From contig NZ_JAEUAK010000003.1 in assembly GCF_019511345.1 (NCBI RefSeq), positions 558,001 to 622,000 on the forward strand: 64,000 nt of DNA. The letters run 5' to 3'. This document shows positions 19,617 through 27,129 of the stretch, piece by piece (within the stretch, counting starts at the first letter, position 1; every line of letters begins with the position of its first letter). The DNA comes from Rhizobium mesosinicum. Its GTDB lineage: Bacteria; Pseudomonadota; Alphaproteobacteria; Rhizobiales; Rhizobiaceae. The notes beneath the pieces were generated by a model, which searched no databases, was not told the origin of the DNA, and saw only the letters and a list, made by a program, of their open reading frames with translations. The translations under genes were made by a program, and so were the position numbers.

Positions 19617-19660
19617 GTTGAAACGTTATCATCTATTTTGCCTGAAACAAACGTTTTATC
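19617..19660 (-). promoter_or_regulatory. Paired LacI-type operator candidates upstream of the CUT1 operon
   Basis: Two CG-centred palindromes, AACGTT at 19622-19627 (in GATAACGTTTCA, minus) and AAACGTTT at 19649-19656, lie 28 bases apart upstream of the binding-protein gene. Next to them are a 12-bp palindrome TTTATCGATAAA (19655-19666) and CTTATCGAATAAG (19674-19686). AAACGTTT cores are typical LacI-family half-sites, so these are likely sites for the regulator at 13254-14288. Confidence 0.45.
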
Positions 19661-19841
19661 GATAAACAAACGACTTATCGAATAAGCGACTGATATTACG
19701 TTATAAAGTGAACCGGAACGACGACCGATATGTGCGTTCCATGCTCTGGAGAAGGAGCAGGTCTCATTGGCGAGGACGTGGCGATAGTGACCGATTTGAT
19801 GCCAGCCAATAACAATCACACAGAGTGAGACTGCGTCCTTG

Positions 19842-19959
19842 CTGCATAGGATGCATAGGATGTTTCTGCCGCTACGTGAGAGATGTCAGCCACATATATG
19901 ACAGCTGATAATCTGACATTTTTAGAGGGCGTGGGAAAATGCCTATGCATCCTATGCAG
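19842..19959. repeat. Palindromic element copy 1, 18-bp terminal inverted repeats
   Basis: CTGCATAGGATGCATAGG (19842-19859) is the exact reverse complement of CCTATGCATCCTATGCAG (19942-19959). Inside lies a second inverted pair, ATGTCAG (19883-19889) and CTGACAT (19913-19919). The same nested design recurs at 56444-56577. It is too short to code and resembles a miniature inverted-repeat element or a large regulatory palindrome. Confidence 0.8.
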
Positions 19960-20006
19960 GCCCCGCGATCAGCTGAAGCCTTTCCGGCAGGCACGAAGCT
20001 ATCTTC

Positions 20007-20120
20007 TAGAGCGCTTCCGAGCCGAAGCGGAATCGGAGGAAGCGCTCTATCCTATTGTTTTCCAAGATTCCGGATGGAAAGCCGCTGCCACTTTTTCTGG
20101 AATTGCTCTAGCTCTTTCCC
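20007..20120. repeat. Rhizobiaceae-type intergenic repeat with strong hairpin
   Basis: A perfect 12-bp stem (TAGAGCGCTTCC, 20007-20018, with GGAAGCGCTCTA, 20038-20049) is followed by a stretch that on the minus strand reads TAGAGCAATTCC, then GCGGCTTTCCATCCGGAATC and GGAAAACAA. This pattern is familiar from intergenic repeats in Rhizobium and Agrobacterium. It overlaps the 3' end of the GH94 gene and supplies its stop codon. Repeat status is from recall; only one copy is visible here. Confidence 0.6.
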
Positions 20121-23100
20121 TTCGGCGCCGTCGATGGAGCATTCAACCGGCGCCAAGGCGCATGATCCGCCTTGATCGTGATCGATGCGGACGACGGCAG
20201 CAGCGGTTCGCGCTTGCGCCGTCCGAAGCGGCGTTTGAAGCCGAGGATGTTTTCGATGAAGCTGCGGGCATAGAGGCCGGGGCCGCTGGAATAGATGCGC
20301 CAGCCGCCATCGACGTCGATCTCGCCCTTCTTGACCTGATCCCAGCTGCTCATCGCCTGATAGCGATCGGGGAAAGCGGCATCGCTGCTGCTGAAATAGG
20401 TGTTGCGCTGGCGCAGCGACGCATGCGGCAGGGCATCCGTGACGGCAATCGGGTTGACGAGGCCGATCGTCTTCCAGAGCGCCTTCGCATCTCTGGCGAT
20501 GGCGAGCGTCTCGCAGTAGCGCAGATGGGCATGGACATACATGAGGCCGATCTCGCGGCCGAAGAAGGAAGAGGATTCCGCGCGCCGGAACAGCGTTTCC
20601 GGGCCACCGGCATAGGTCGCGGGTTTCTCCATCAGGCGCACGCCATCAGGGAAAAGCAGGTGCTTTTCGATCAGCTTCATATGCGCCTGCCGCTGCTCCG
20701 GCGTGAAGAGCTTGCCGAGCATCGCCTGCGTCATCGAGATCAGCGAATAGTGCAACCCTGTGCGCTGGTCATCGGGATGCAGCAGCAGCTCGACGCCGTC
20801 GTGGGCGGGATCGAAGATGCCGTAACCGGCGACAACGCCATCGCGGATCAGGTGCTTGTTGAAGTCCCGCCGCATGGCGGTGGCGATCTTGCGCAGTTCG
20901 GTGGCGTCAGCGCCTTTACCGATACGGCGCAGGATCGCGGAATAACGCACGATCTGTTCGTAAAGCAGGGAAACGGTCCAGCTGCTCACCATCCAGTCGC
21001 GCAGATGCGGATCGGCCGGCTGCAGGGAGTCATTCCAGTCGCCTTCGCCGTAGCGGATCAGATGCGTGCCGGGAATGAAACGCTCGCGCACCGTATCGAG
21101 GAGCTTGTCGACATGGACGGCGATCGTATCGGCCGGCGCTCTGCCCATAGTCTTGTCATCGCGCCAGGCCACCTCTTCATCGAGGATGGCAAGGTCACCG
21201 GTCGCTTCGACATAGTCGCAGAGCGCCTTCAGCGGCCAGACGACGATATCGCCGTGGCTGTCGCCGGAGCGGATGTTGGAATAGGGCTCCAGCATGAACC
21301 ATTGCGGCCAGTCACCTTTCTCCAGGTACTGCTCGCTGAAGACCGTCTTCACGACCTCCTTGGCTTCGAGATCATGCTCATAGGCGAGCAGGAATTCCAC
21401 CGGTCCCTGGCAGGCATCGCGCGTGCCCCAGGCGGCACCGGTATATTGCTCCAGCCCATGCGGCACGCTCAGATGCACGATTGCGTCATGTGCCAGCCAG
21501 GGCAGCATTGCTGCGTGTGCCTGAGCGTCGGCTTTTGGTTTGTCGAGCGTCAGACCGCGAATGGCGTGCTGCCAGAAACGCGATGCCGGAGCCAGCATCG
21601 TTTCCTGTATGACGCCGCCTGCATAGCGGTCCGCCAGACGTTCGGCCTCTGCCTTGTCCGTCATCGAGCCGACGACGGCGAAAGAGAGTGATTGTGTCTC
21701 GGTGGAGCGCAAGGCGATATACGCGCCGTTGCGGGCGGCGCCATCCCCATAGAGAAGCTCGTCACCGCCGATCGCCTCAACGGCGTCTGGTGTGGAGCTC
21801 ACAAGCCAATAGCTGGCATCGGGAAAACGCTCACCCCATAGCCAATGCGGGTCCGGGCGAAAGAGGATGCGCTTTGCATCGTCGTCGAATTCGGCGTAGC
21901 CGCTCGTGTCATGTTCCCGCTCGCCGAGAACGAGATGGCCGAAGACCAGGAAGCGGCAGGGCTTTCCCTCGACGGAGACCGCCCACTGCATCGCGGGATC
22001 CTCGCCGGAGGCCGTGGCCGTCACGGTGACGGTGCGGTCGGCAAGCCGATAGATCCAGCGGCAGTCGCTGAGGCCCATGTCGAAGACCGAGGGCACGCCG
22101 AGAAGCTGCCAGCCATGGCCGACATCGGCGAGGATGCGCAATCCGCTGGTCCGCGTCAGATTGTAGGGATCGCGGGAGACCGAAAACAGCTTGTGGAAGG
22201 ATGTATTGCCGATCGTCAGCTGCGCGGCAAAGATGCCCTGCATCCAGCAGGTGGATGCCAGGGTGACATCGTCAAGCAGCATGTTCTGGCCGCTGCGCAC
22301 GATTGCTCCATGGCGGCGTGCGACCTGCAGTTCCTTTTCCCGCAGAACCACGTGGCGATTAAGAGCGCCCTCGGGCACGAAGAAGGACAGCAGGTTTCCG
22401 TCTACGCGCTCTTCGAGCATGCGATTAGGGTAGAGTCGGGCAAGCGCTTTATCGTTGAGCGTCTCGACCGTCAGCAGCCCGGCATCCTGCAGGATGCTGC
22501 GCGGCGGCGCTTGCTCGGCCGGTCCGGCTGCCGTCGCTTTGGGAACGTTCAGATGATCAAGGCGAGAAAGATCGGCATTGTCGGATGCCGCCTGATGATC
22601 GTTTAGGAACAGGCCGAAGAAGGTCGCGGTTACGCCTTCGGCTGAAACGGAAAGCGGCTTCGACTGAAGGGCCGGGCAGGCCATTTCATGCTGCCGGCGC
22701 TGGCTCGGCAGATCGGTGCCGAAGGGACCGACGAGAAGACCGTCCTCGTCAGTGGCCGATTTGACCAGTTGGATCGCATCGGTGGAGTAAGCGGCGACAC
22801 CTTCGAGGCAACCCTGCGCGAGCCACGGATTGCGCCCGCCGCCCTGCTTGAGGTTCTGCCGGTTCATCACTACAGGGCCGAAGGCCGGATGCTCGGCGAT
22901 ATGATGGTCGATATATTGTGAGGCATAGGCCTCGCTGTTCATCAGGAAACCGCGGTCGCCGAGGCCGATATCCTGAACCAGCACGAGATCGGCCGGCGGT
23001 TTTTCCGTACCGGAATGCGCAAGCGTGACATGCCAGAACCATGTCGTTTCGGAAGGGGCAAGCACCAGGCTCACGTTATAGTGGATGTCTGCGAGTTCGC

Positions 23101-23401
23101 CACTCCAGGAGAAGCCTGCCTCACTATGGCCAAAGCGACCCTGGGCCCGTGGTCCGACGATCTCTGCAACGGCAGGCTTCCTGCCACCGATCCGCAGATA
23201 GAGGCGTCCGACGCCGCCGGAGAGCGGCGATCCCTGGATCTGGTTGATCTGTACCGTTCCGAGGCTATCGGCATAGTCGATGGAAAACAGCGTGCCGTTC
23301 GGCAGCGCGGATATGGAAAGGCCGGAGCCATTGGCGATTGTCAGAAGGCCGAGGTCGTCGCGGCGCGGCAGCTGCAATTTGCGATTCAGTCTCGAGGGCA
23401 T
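20108..23401 (-). CDS. GH94 glycoside phosphorylase (cellobiose/oligoglucan phosphorylase-like)
   Basis: A 1097-residue cytoplasmic protein of the GH94 phosphorylase family (former GT36): an N-terminal super-beta-sandwich, a helical linker and an (alpha/alpha)6 barrel. The catalytic general-acid aspartate sits in GEGDWNDSLQP (Asp788). Phosphate and substrate loops include AAWGTRDACQGP and LEPYSNIRSGDSHGD. Such enzymes split beta-glucosides with phosphate to a sugar 1-phosphate. The large size and GDWNDSLQP motif recall 1,2-beta-oligoglucan phosphorylases (about 1100 residues) more than the 800-residue cellobiose enzymes; this is a suggestion. The start is uncertain: ATG at 23401 (MPSRLNRKLQLPRRDD) is chosen; an in-frame GTG at 23476 adds 25 residues. 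No transporter is adjacent on the same transcript. Confidence 0.85.
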   Translation of the reverse strand: MPSRLNRKLQLPRRDDLGLLTIANGSGLSISALPNGTLFSIDYADSLGTVQINQIQGSPLSGGVGRLYLRIGGRKPAVAEIVGPRAQGRFGHSEAGFSWSGELADIHYNVSLVLAPSETTWFWHVTLAHSGTEKPPADLVLVQDIGLGDRGFLMNSEAYASQYIDHHIAEHPAFGPVVMNRQNLKQGGGRNPWLAQGCLEGVAAYSTDAIQLVKSATDEDGLLVGPFGTDLPSQRRQHEMACPALQSKPLSVSAEGVTATFFGLFLNDHQAASDNADLSRLDHLNVPKATAAGPAEQAPPRSILQDAGLLTVETLNDKALARLYPNRMLEERVDGNLLSFFVPEGALNRHVVLREKELQVARRHGAIVRSGQNMLLDDVTLASTCWMQGIFAAQLTIGNTSFHKLFSVSRDPYNLTRTSGLRILADVGHGWQLLGVPSVFDMGLSDCRWIYRLADRTVTVTATASGEDPAMQWAVSVEGKPCRFLVFGHLVLGEREHDTSGYAEFDDDAKRILFRPDPHWLWGERFPDASYWLVSSTPDAVEAIGGDELLYGDGAARNGAYIALRSTETQSLSFAVVGSMTDKAEAERLADRYAGGVIQETMLAPASRFWQHAIRGLTLDKPKADAQAHAAMLPWLAHDAIVHLSVPHGLEQYTGAAWGTRDACQGPVEFLLAYEHDLEAKEVVKTVFSEQYLEKGDWPQWFMLEPYSNIRSGDSHGDIVVWPLKALCDYVEATGDLAILDEEVAWRDDKTMGRAPADTIAVHVDKLLDTVRERFIPGTHLIRYGEGDWNDSLQPADPHLRDWMVSSWTVSLLYEQIVRYSAILRRIGKGADATELRKIATAMRRDFNKHLIRDGVVAGYGIFDPAHDGVELLLHPDDQRTGLHYSLISMTQAMLGKLFTPEQRQAHMKLIEKHLLFPDGVRLMEKPATYAGGPETLFRRAESSSFFGREIGLMYVHAHLRYCETLAIARDAKALWKTIGLVNPIAVTDALPHASLRQRNTYFSSSDAAFPDRYQAMSSWDQVKKGEIDVDGGWRIYSSGPGLYARSFIENILGFKRRFGRRKREPLLPSSASITIKADHAPWRRLNAPSTAPKGKS

Positions 23402-23747
23402 GTCAGATCTCGTGTCGCCTAAAAGAGAATCGGACAATGCCGCAAAATGTTTGAGCAAAACACTACCGAATGTCACGGATTAGATCGTGGCGTGCATGGT
23501 GAGGTCGTTAGAGCGAAGCAAACATTGGTCTAAAGTAAAATTGCTTCAACCAGAATTTCGCAATGCAGGACGTTCAATGCCGCCGGGGGGGTGGCTCAAT
23601 CGAGTCCACGGTGCCCTCCCGACGATGCTGGTATTGAAGGCTATCGCCTTGTCTCGCCTCAAAGAACAAGAAAGTCCTCGGGAAAGGGCGGCTGCATTGA
23701 AGGCATTCAAGGCCGGTCCAGCGGAAACCCGAACCGGCCCAGGTTGA
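23402..23747. other. Intergenic region upstream of GH94 and downstream of SDR gene
   Basis: About 345 bases with no supported gene. It must contain the GH94 promoter, which I could not define. Small open frames on both strands (23487-23747 plus, 23546-23812 minus) lack ribosome sites and known products. A hairpin at 23711-23739 may end the SDR transcript. Confidence 0.45.
23711..23739 (-). terminator. Possible terminator after the SDR gene
   Basis: A 7-bp stem (GGCCGGT, 23711-23717, with ACCGGCC, 23733-23739) lies 9 bases after the SDR stop. Only a weak TTGAATG follows on the minus strand, so termination is uncertain. Confidence 0.4.
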
Positions 23748-24503
23748 CTAGATATTCTGGCCGCCAGATACTTCAATACGCTGTGCCGTAACCCAGCCGT
23801 TGTCACGGCCAATCAAGCTGGCGATCATCGGGCCGATATCGTCCGGCAGACCGACGCGGCCAAGGGCGATCATGTTTGCGAACGCCTCGTTATAGGCTGG
23901 CGTATCGCGAACCGCGCCGCCCAGGAAATCTGTCGCAATCGCACCCGGGGCGACCGTATTCGCCGTGATGCCGCGGCTCCCAAGCTCTTTCGCCATGTAG
24001 AGCGTCAGGATTTCGACCGCGCCTTTCGCTGCGGAGTAGGCCGAAAACCCAGGATAGGAAACGCGGGTGAGGCCGGACGAGAAGTTGACGATACGACCGC
24101 CGTCTACAAGGAGAGGGAGCAGGGTCTGGGTCAGGAAGAAGACGCCCTTGACGTGGACATTGAATAGATTGTCGAACTGGGCTTCCGTGGTCTCCGCGAA
24201 ACTTGCCATCTCGCCATGACCGGCATTGTTGATGAGGTGATCGAAGCTGGAGCGCGACCAGGTCACCCTCAGGGCGGATCGAACGGCTTCCGCGAAGGCT
24301 GGGAATGCCGATGTGGTGCCGACGTCGAGCTGCAGCGCCACCGCCTTGCGGCCGAGAGCTTCAATTTCGGCAACGACAGCGGTGGCTTCTTCCGCGCCGT
24401 TTCGGTACGTTAAAATTACGTCGCCACCATGCTTGGCGATGCTGACGGCGGTGTTGCGTCCAAGGCCGCGGCTACCGCCGGTTACGAGTGAGATCGTCGT
24501 CAT
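23748..24503 (-). CDS. SDR family NAD(P)-dependent oxidoreductase
   Basis: A 251-residue short-chain dehydrogenase/reductase. The Rossmann cofactor motif TGGSRGLG is at 8-15, the NNAG motif at 92-95, catalytic Ser142/143 and the YSAAK motif with Tyr156 and Lys160; the C-terminal IEVSGGQNI is standard. The residues after the second strand (TYRNGAEE, no acidic residue at its end) suggest NADP(H). Substrate is unknown. The ATG has an AGGAG ribosome site. It is divergent from an AraC regulator at 24724-25611, a pairing seen often in rhizobia in which the regulator induces the reductase. Confidence 0.9.
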   Translation of the reverse strand: MTTISLVTGGSRGLGRNTAVSIAKHGGDVILTYRNGAEEATAVVAEIEALGRKAVALQLDVGTTSAFPAFAEAVRSALRVTWSRSSFDHLINNAGHGEMASFAETTEAQFDNLFNVHVKGVFFLTQTLLPLLVDGGRIVNFSSGLTRVSYPGFSAYSAAKGAVEILTLYMAKELGSRGITANTVAPGAIATDFLGGAVRDTPAYNEAFANMIALGRVGLPDDIGPMIASLIGRDNGWVTAQRIEVSGGQNI

Positions 24504-24723
24504 AGGTCAACTCCTTTTGTGATGACTGCTGATCGACACAATGCCTCCAGCCTAACCGGAACTGCTGCCTATTTCTCCAAACGAATTGCCTATTTGTCCA
24601 AAAGCGAGGAGTTGCATCGTCCCACGGCCTTGCGAGAGCGCCTAAAGACTTGGTAGTCTGGCGTTGTTGAAGGCCCGCCGCAATTTCGACTTGCCTTTTT
24701 CTCCATCGTCGCACGGAGTTCTA

Positions 24724-25611
24724 ATGAGTTTGCTGGAGATCGTCCGCCGTCATGCGGATATCAACGTCGATCGCTTCGGAGCGGCAGCAACTCCGATCAC
24801 CGGTCTGACGGCAATCCGCGCCCTGAACCCAAGCGAAATCCAGTTTGCGATCAACAGGCCGCTGGTTGCGCTGGTACTCCAGGGTCGAAAGAGAGTGAGC
24901 ATCGGGTCGGAGACATTCGATTTCGGCGCAGGCGATAGTCTCCTGATCACCGCCGACGTTCCCACGGTGAGCCAGATCATGACGGCAAGCCGCATTGCTC
25001 CCTATTACTCTCTCGTTCTCGAACTCGACCTGGCCCTGATCCGTGAACTGAACTCCGAAATTGGTCCGGCGGCAGCGTCGACCTCGAAGCCCGTTAACGT
25101 AGACCCGACCGAAACAGAGGTCGCGGACATCGCCGCCAGGCTCATGGGCCTCATCGATCGGCCCTCAGTCATGCCAATCCTGGCGAGACAGCATCTAAGG
25201 GAGATGCACTTCTGGCTAATGACCGGCAAGCACGGAGCCTCAATCCGGGCGCTCGGTCAGACAGATGGCCACGCGGAGAGAATTGGTCGTGCCGTTGCCA
25301 TCATCCGCGAAGGCTTCGCTCGTCCCTTAAGGGTGAATGAGCTTGCCGAGACGGCAGGCATGAGCCTTTCGTCATTTCATCAGCATTTCCGCACGGTGAC
25401 CACATTGTCGCCACTTCAGTTCCAGAAGCAATTGCGCCTGATCGAGGCGCGAAGGCAGATGATCTTGGAAGGCGTTCCGGCCAGTTCGGCTGCCTATTCC
25501 GTCGGCTATGAGAGCGTCACGCAGTTCACGAGGGAATATGCCCGCCAGTTTGGAGCGCCGCCCGTTCGTGATCTCAAGGCATTGCTGGAAAATGGCGTAA
25601 CCGCGGCGTGA
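24724..25611 (+). CDS. AraC family transcriptional regulator
   Basis: A 295-residue regulator with an N-terminal AraC-type ligand domain (about 10-180; VALVLQGRKRVSIGSETFDFGAGDSLLITADVP, a cupin-like core) and two C-terminal helix-turn-helix motifs (about 195-290; RPLRVNELAETAGMSLSSFHQHFRTVTTLSPLQFQKQLRL and YSVGYESVTQFTREYARQFG). The ATG at 24724 has CGGAG 5 bases upstream; an in-frame TTG at 24664 would add 20 residues without support. It probably controls the divergent SDR gene; the 220-base gap between them holds both promoters. Confidence 0.92.
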   Translation: MSLLEIVRRHADINVDRFGAAATPITGLTAIRALNPSEIQFAINRPLVALVLQGRKRVSIGSETFDFGAGDSLLITADVPTVSQIMTASRIAPYYSLVLELDLALIRELNSEIGPAAASTSKPVNVDPTETEVADIAARLMGLIDRPSVMPILARQHLREMHFWLMTGKHGASIRALGQTDGHAERIGRAVAIIREGFARPLRVNELAETAGMSLSSFHQHFRTVTTLSPLQFQKQLRLIEARRQMILEGVPASSAAYSVGYESVTQFTREYARQFGAPPVRDLKALLENGVTAA

Positions 25612-25653
25612 GGTTGACGAGGCAAGGCTTTTGCTCAGCGTTTCGGCGCTTCC

Positions 25654-27129
25654 TTACGCCTGGGCAACGAACGGCAGATCGGCTTCAGCCATCAGATCGC
25701 AAGCCGCAAAGACCTCCCCGACGCCGATCAGTACGGGCCGGTCGAGGCCCATTTCCGCCATGGCCGAAGAAAGGCCGTCCAGATTGCCGACCCAGCGCCG
25801 TTCGTCGGCATTGGCGACAGAGCTGACGATCACGACGGGCGTTTTTATATCGAGGCCAGCCTCGATCAACCTGCTCTGGATTGCTCCGGCGGTGCGTCCG
25901 CCCATGTAGAAGATCGTCGTCTTTCGTATGTCTGCGATTGCCTGCCAGTCGATCGTCTCGGGCAGGCTGCCATGGCGCGAATGTCCGGTGACGAACTGCA
26001 CGCTCTGCGCATGATCGCGGTGAGTCAAGGAAATGCCGAGCCGCGACGCCATGGCGCTCGCCGCTGTGATGCCGGGGACGACCTCGACCGGAATGTTATG
26101 CTGCTTCAGATAGGCGATCTCCTCGCCGGCGCGGCCAAAAATCATCGGGTCGCCGGATTTCAGCCGGGCAACGTTCTTGCCGGCCTTGGCGAAAGTCAGC
26201 ATCATCTCGTTGATGTCTTCCTGGCGGCAGCTTTCGCGCCCGCCGCGTTTGCCGACGAGCAGGCGCTTTGCCTCGCGCCGCGCCAGTTCCAGAACCTCAT
26301 CCGACACCAGATCATCGAACAGGATGACATCGGCGGCCTGCAATGCTCGCACGGCCTTCAGCGTCAGATATTCCGCATCGCCCGGACCGGCGCCGATCAG
26401 CGTCACCCGTCCGGGGGCGCGCGCCCGAGCCGGCCGTCCCATATCGGCAAGCAGATCGCGAGCGCTTGCTTCCGTTGGCTCAGCTCCGAAAGCACGATCG
26501 ACAAAGCGTTCCCAGAAGACGCGCCGTTCTGCGCCAGGCTTCAGACGAAGAGCGATCTCTTCGCGCAGCGACTGGGCAAGCGCCGCCCAGGATTTCAGGG
26601 ATGTCGGCAGCAGCGTCTCAATGCGGCGGCGAATGGCTTGGGCGAGAATGGGGGCGGCGCCGTCCGTCGAGATCGATACCACGACGGGCGAACGGTTGAC
26701 GATGGAACCGAACTGGAACTGGCAGAAAGCAGGCTTGTCGATCACGTTGACCGGAACGCCGGCTCGCCGCGCCGCCTCGAAAAACGTTCGAGCCTCTGTC
26801 TCACTCTCGCAGTCCGCTACGGCAAGCGCCGCACCTGCAAGAACGTCTTCGCGCCACGTCATTGGACGGTGGATGATAGCACCTTCCGGATGTGGTGAGC
26901 CTCGTTCGAGGAGAATTGAACAGGCCTCGCCGAGGCGCTCGCCATAGATATCAACCCTTGCACCGCAAGCGGCGAGCAGCTCCGCCTTCCAGGCGCAGGC
27001 ATCCGAACCACCGGCGACGATCACCCGGTGCCCGGCTAGCGACCAGAAGACCGGCAGCTTGGCGAGCGGCGCCATGCGGGCAGGCGCCCGGTCGGCAATA
27101 TCATTCGGCAGCGTCTGCAACACAGGCAT
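25654..27129 (-). CDS. cysG: Siroheme synthase (fused CysG)
   Basis: A 491-residue trifunctional enzyme that makes siroheme from uroporphyrinogen III, the cofactor needed by NirB. Residues 20-220 form the precorrin-2 dehydrogenase/ferrochelatase module (GHRVIVAGGSDACAWKAELL with the NAD-binding loop; INRPA-like VIDKPAFCQFQFGSIV). Residues 240-491 form the SAM-dependent uroporphyrinogen methyltransferase (GRVTLIGAGPGDAEYLTLKA, VGKRGG, RLKSGDPMIFGRAGEEI, VVPGITAASA). The start at 27129 (MPVLQTLPND) overlaps the end of nasA by 29 bases; the longer frame to 27324 is a reading of nasA in another frame. Last gene of the nitrate operon. Confidence 0.95.
   Translation of the reverse strand: MPVLQTLPNDIADRAPARMAPLAKLPVFWSLAGHRVIVAGGSDACAWKAELLAACGARVDIYGERLGEACSILLERGSPHPEGAIIHRPMTWREDVLAGAALAVADCESETEARTFFEAARRAGVPVNVIDKPAFCQFQFGSIVNRSPVVVSISTDGAAPILAQAIRRRIETLLPTSLKSWAALAQSLREEIALRLKPGAERRVFWERFVDRAFGAEPTEASARDLLADMGRPARARAPGRVTLIGAGPGDAEYLTLKAVRALQAADVILFDDLVSDEVLELARREAKRLLVGKRGGRESCRQEDINEMMLTFAKAGKNVARLKSGDPMIFGRAGEEIAYLKQHNIPVEVVPGITAASAMASRLGISLTHRDHAQSVQFVTGHSRHGSLPETIDWQAIADIRKTTIFYMGGRTAGAIQSRLIEAGLDIKTPVVIVSSVANADERRWVGNLDGLSSAMAEMGLDRPVLIGVGEVFAACDLMAEADLPFVAQA

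Larger units (their letters stand above)
19570..20107. other. Intergenic region: operon promoter, palindromic element and repeat
   Basis: About 540 bases without a supported gene. From left to right it holds the operator candidates of the CUT1 operon (19617-19686), an AT-rich stretch, a 118-bp element with 18-bp terminal inverted repeats (19842-19959) and a hairpin repeat (20007-20120). Open frames here, such as 19601-19819 minus, lack ribosome sites or recognisable products. Confidence 0.6.

Noticed and set aside
19601-19819. 72-codon minus-strand frame upstream of the CUT1 operon
   Set aside because: It overlaps the operator candidates and the binding-protein start, has no ribosome site and no family resemblance.
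19883-21691. Long plus-strand open frame of about 600 codons opposite the GH94 gene
   Set aside because: It is antisense to a gene with clear GH94 motifs. High GC content opens long antisense frames; its product shows no known domain and it has no ribosome site.
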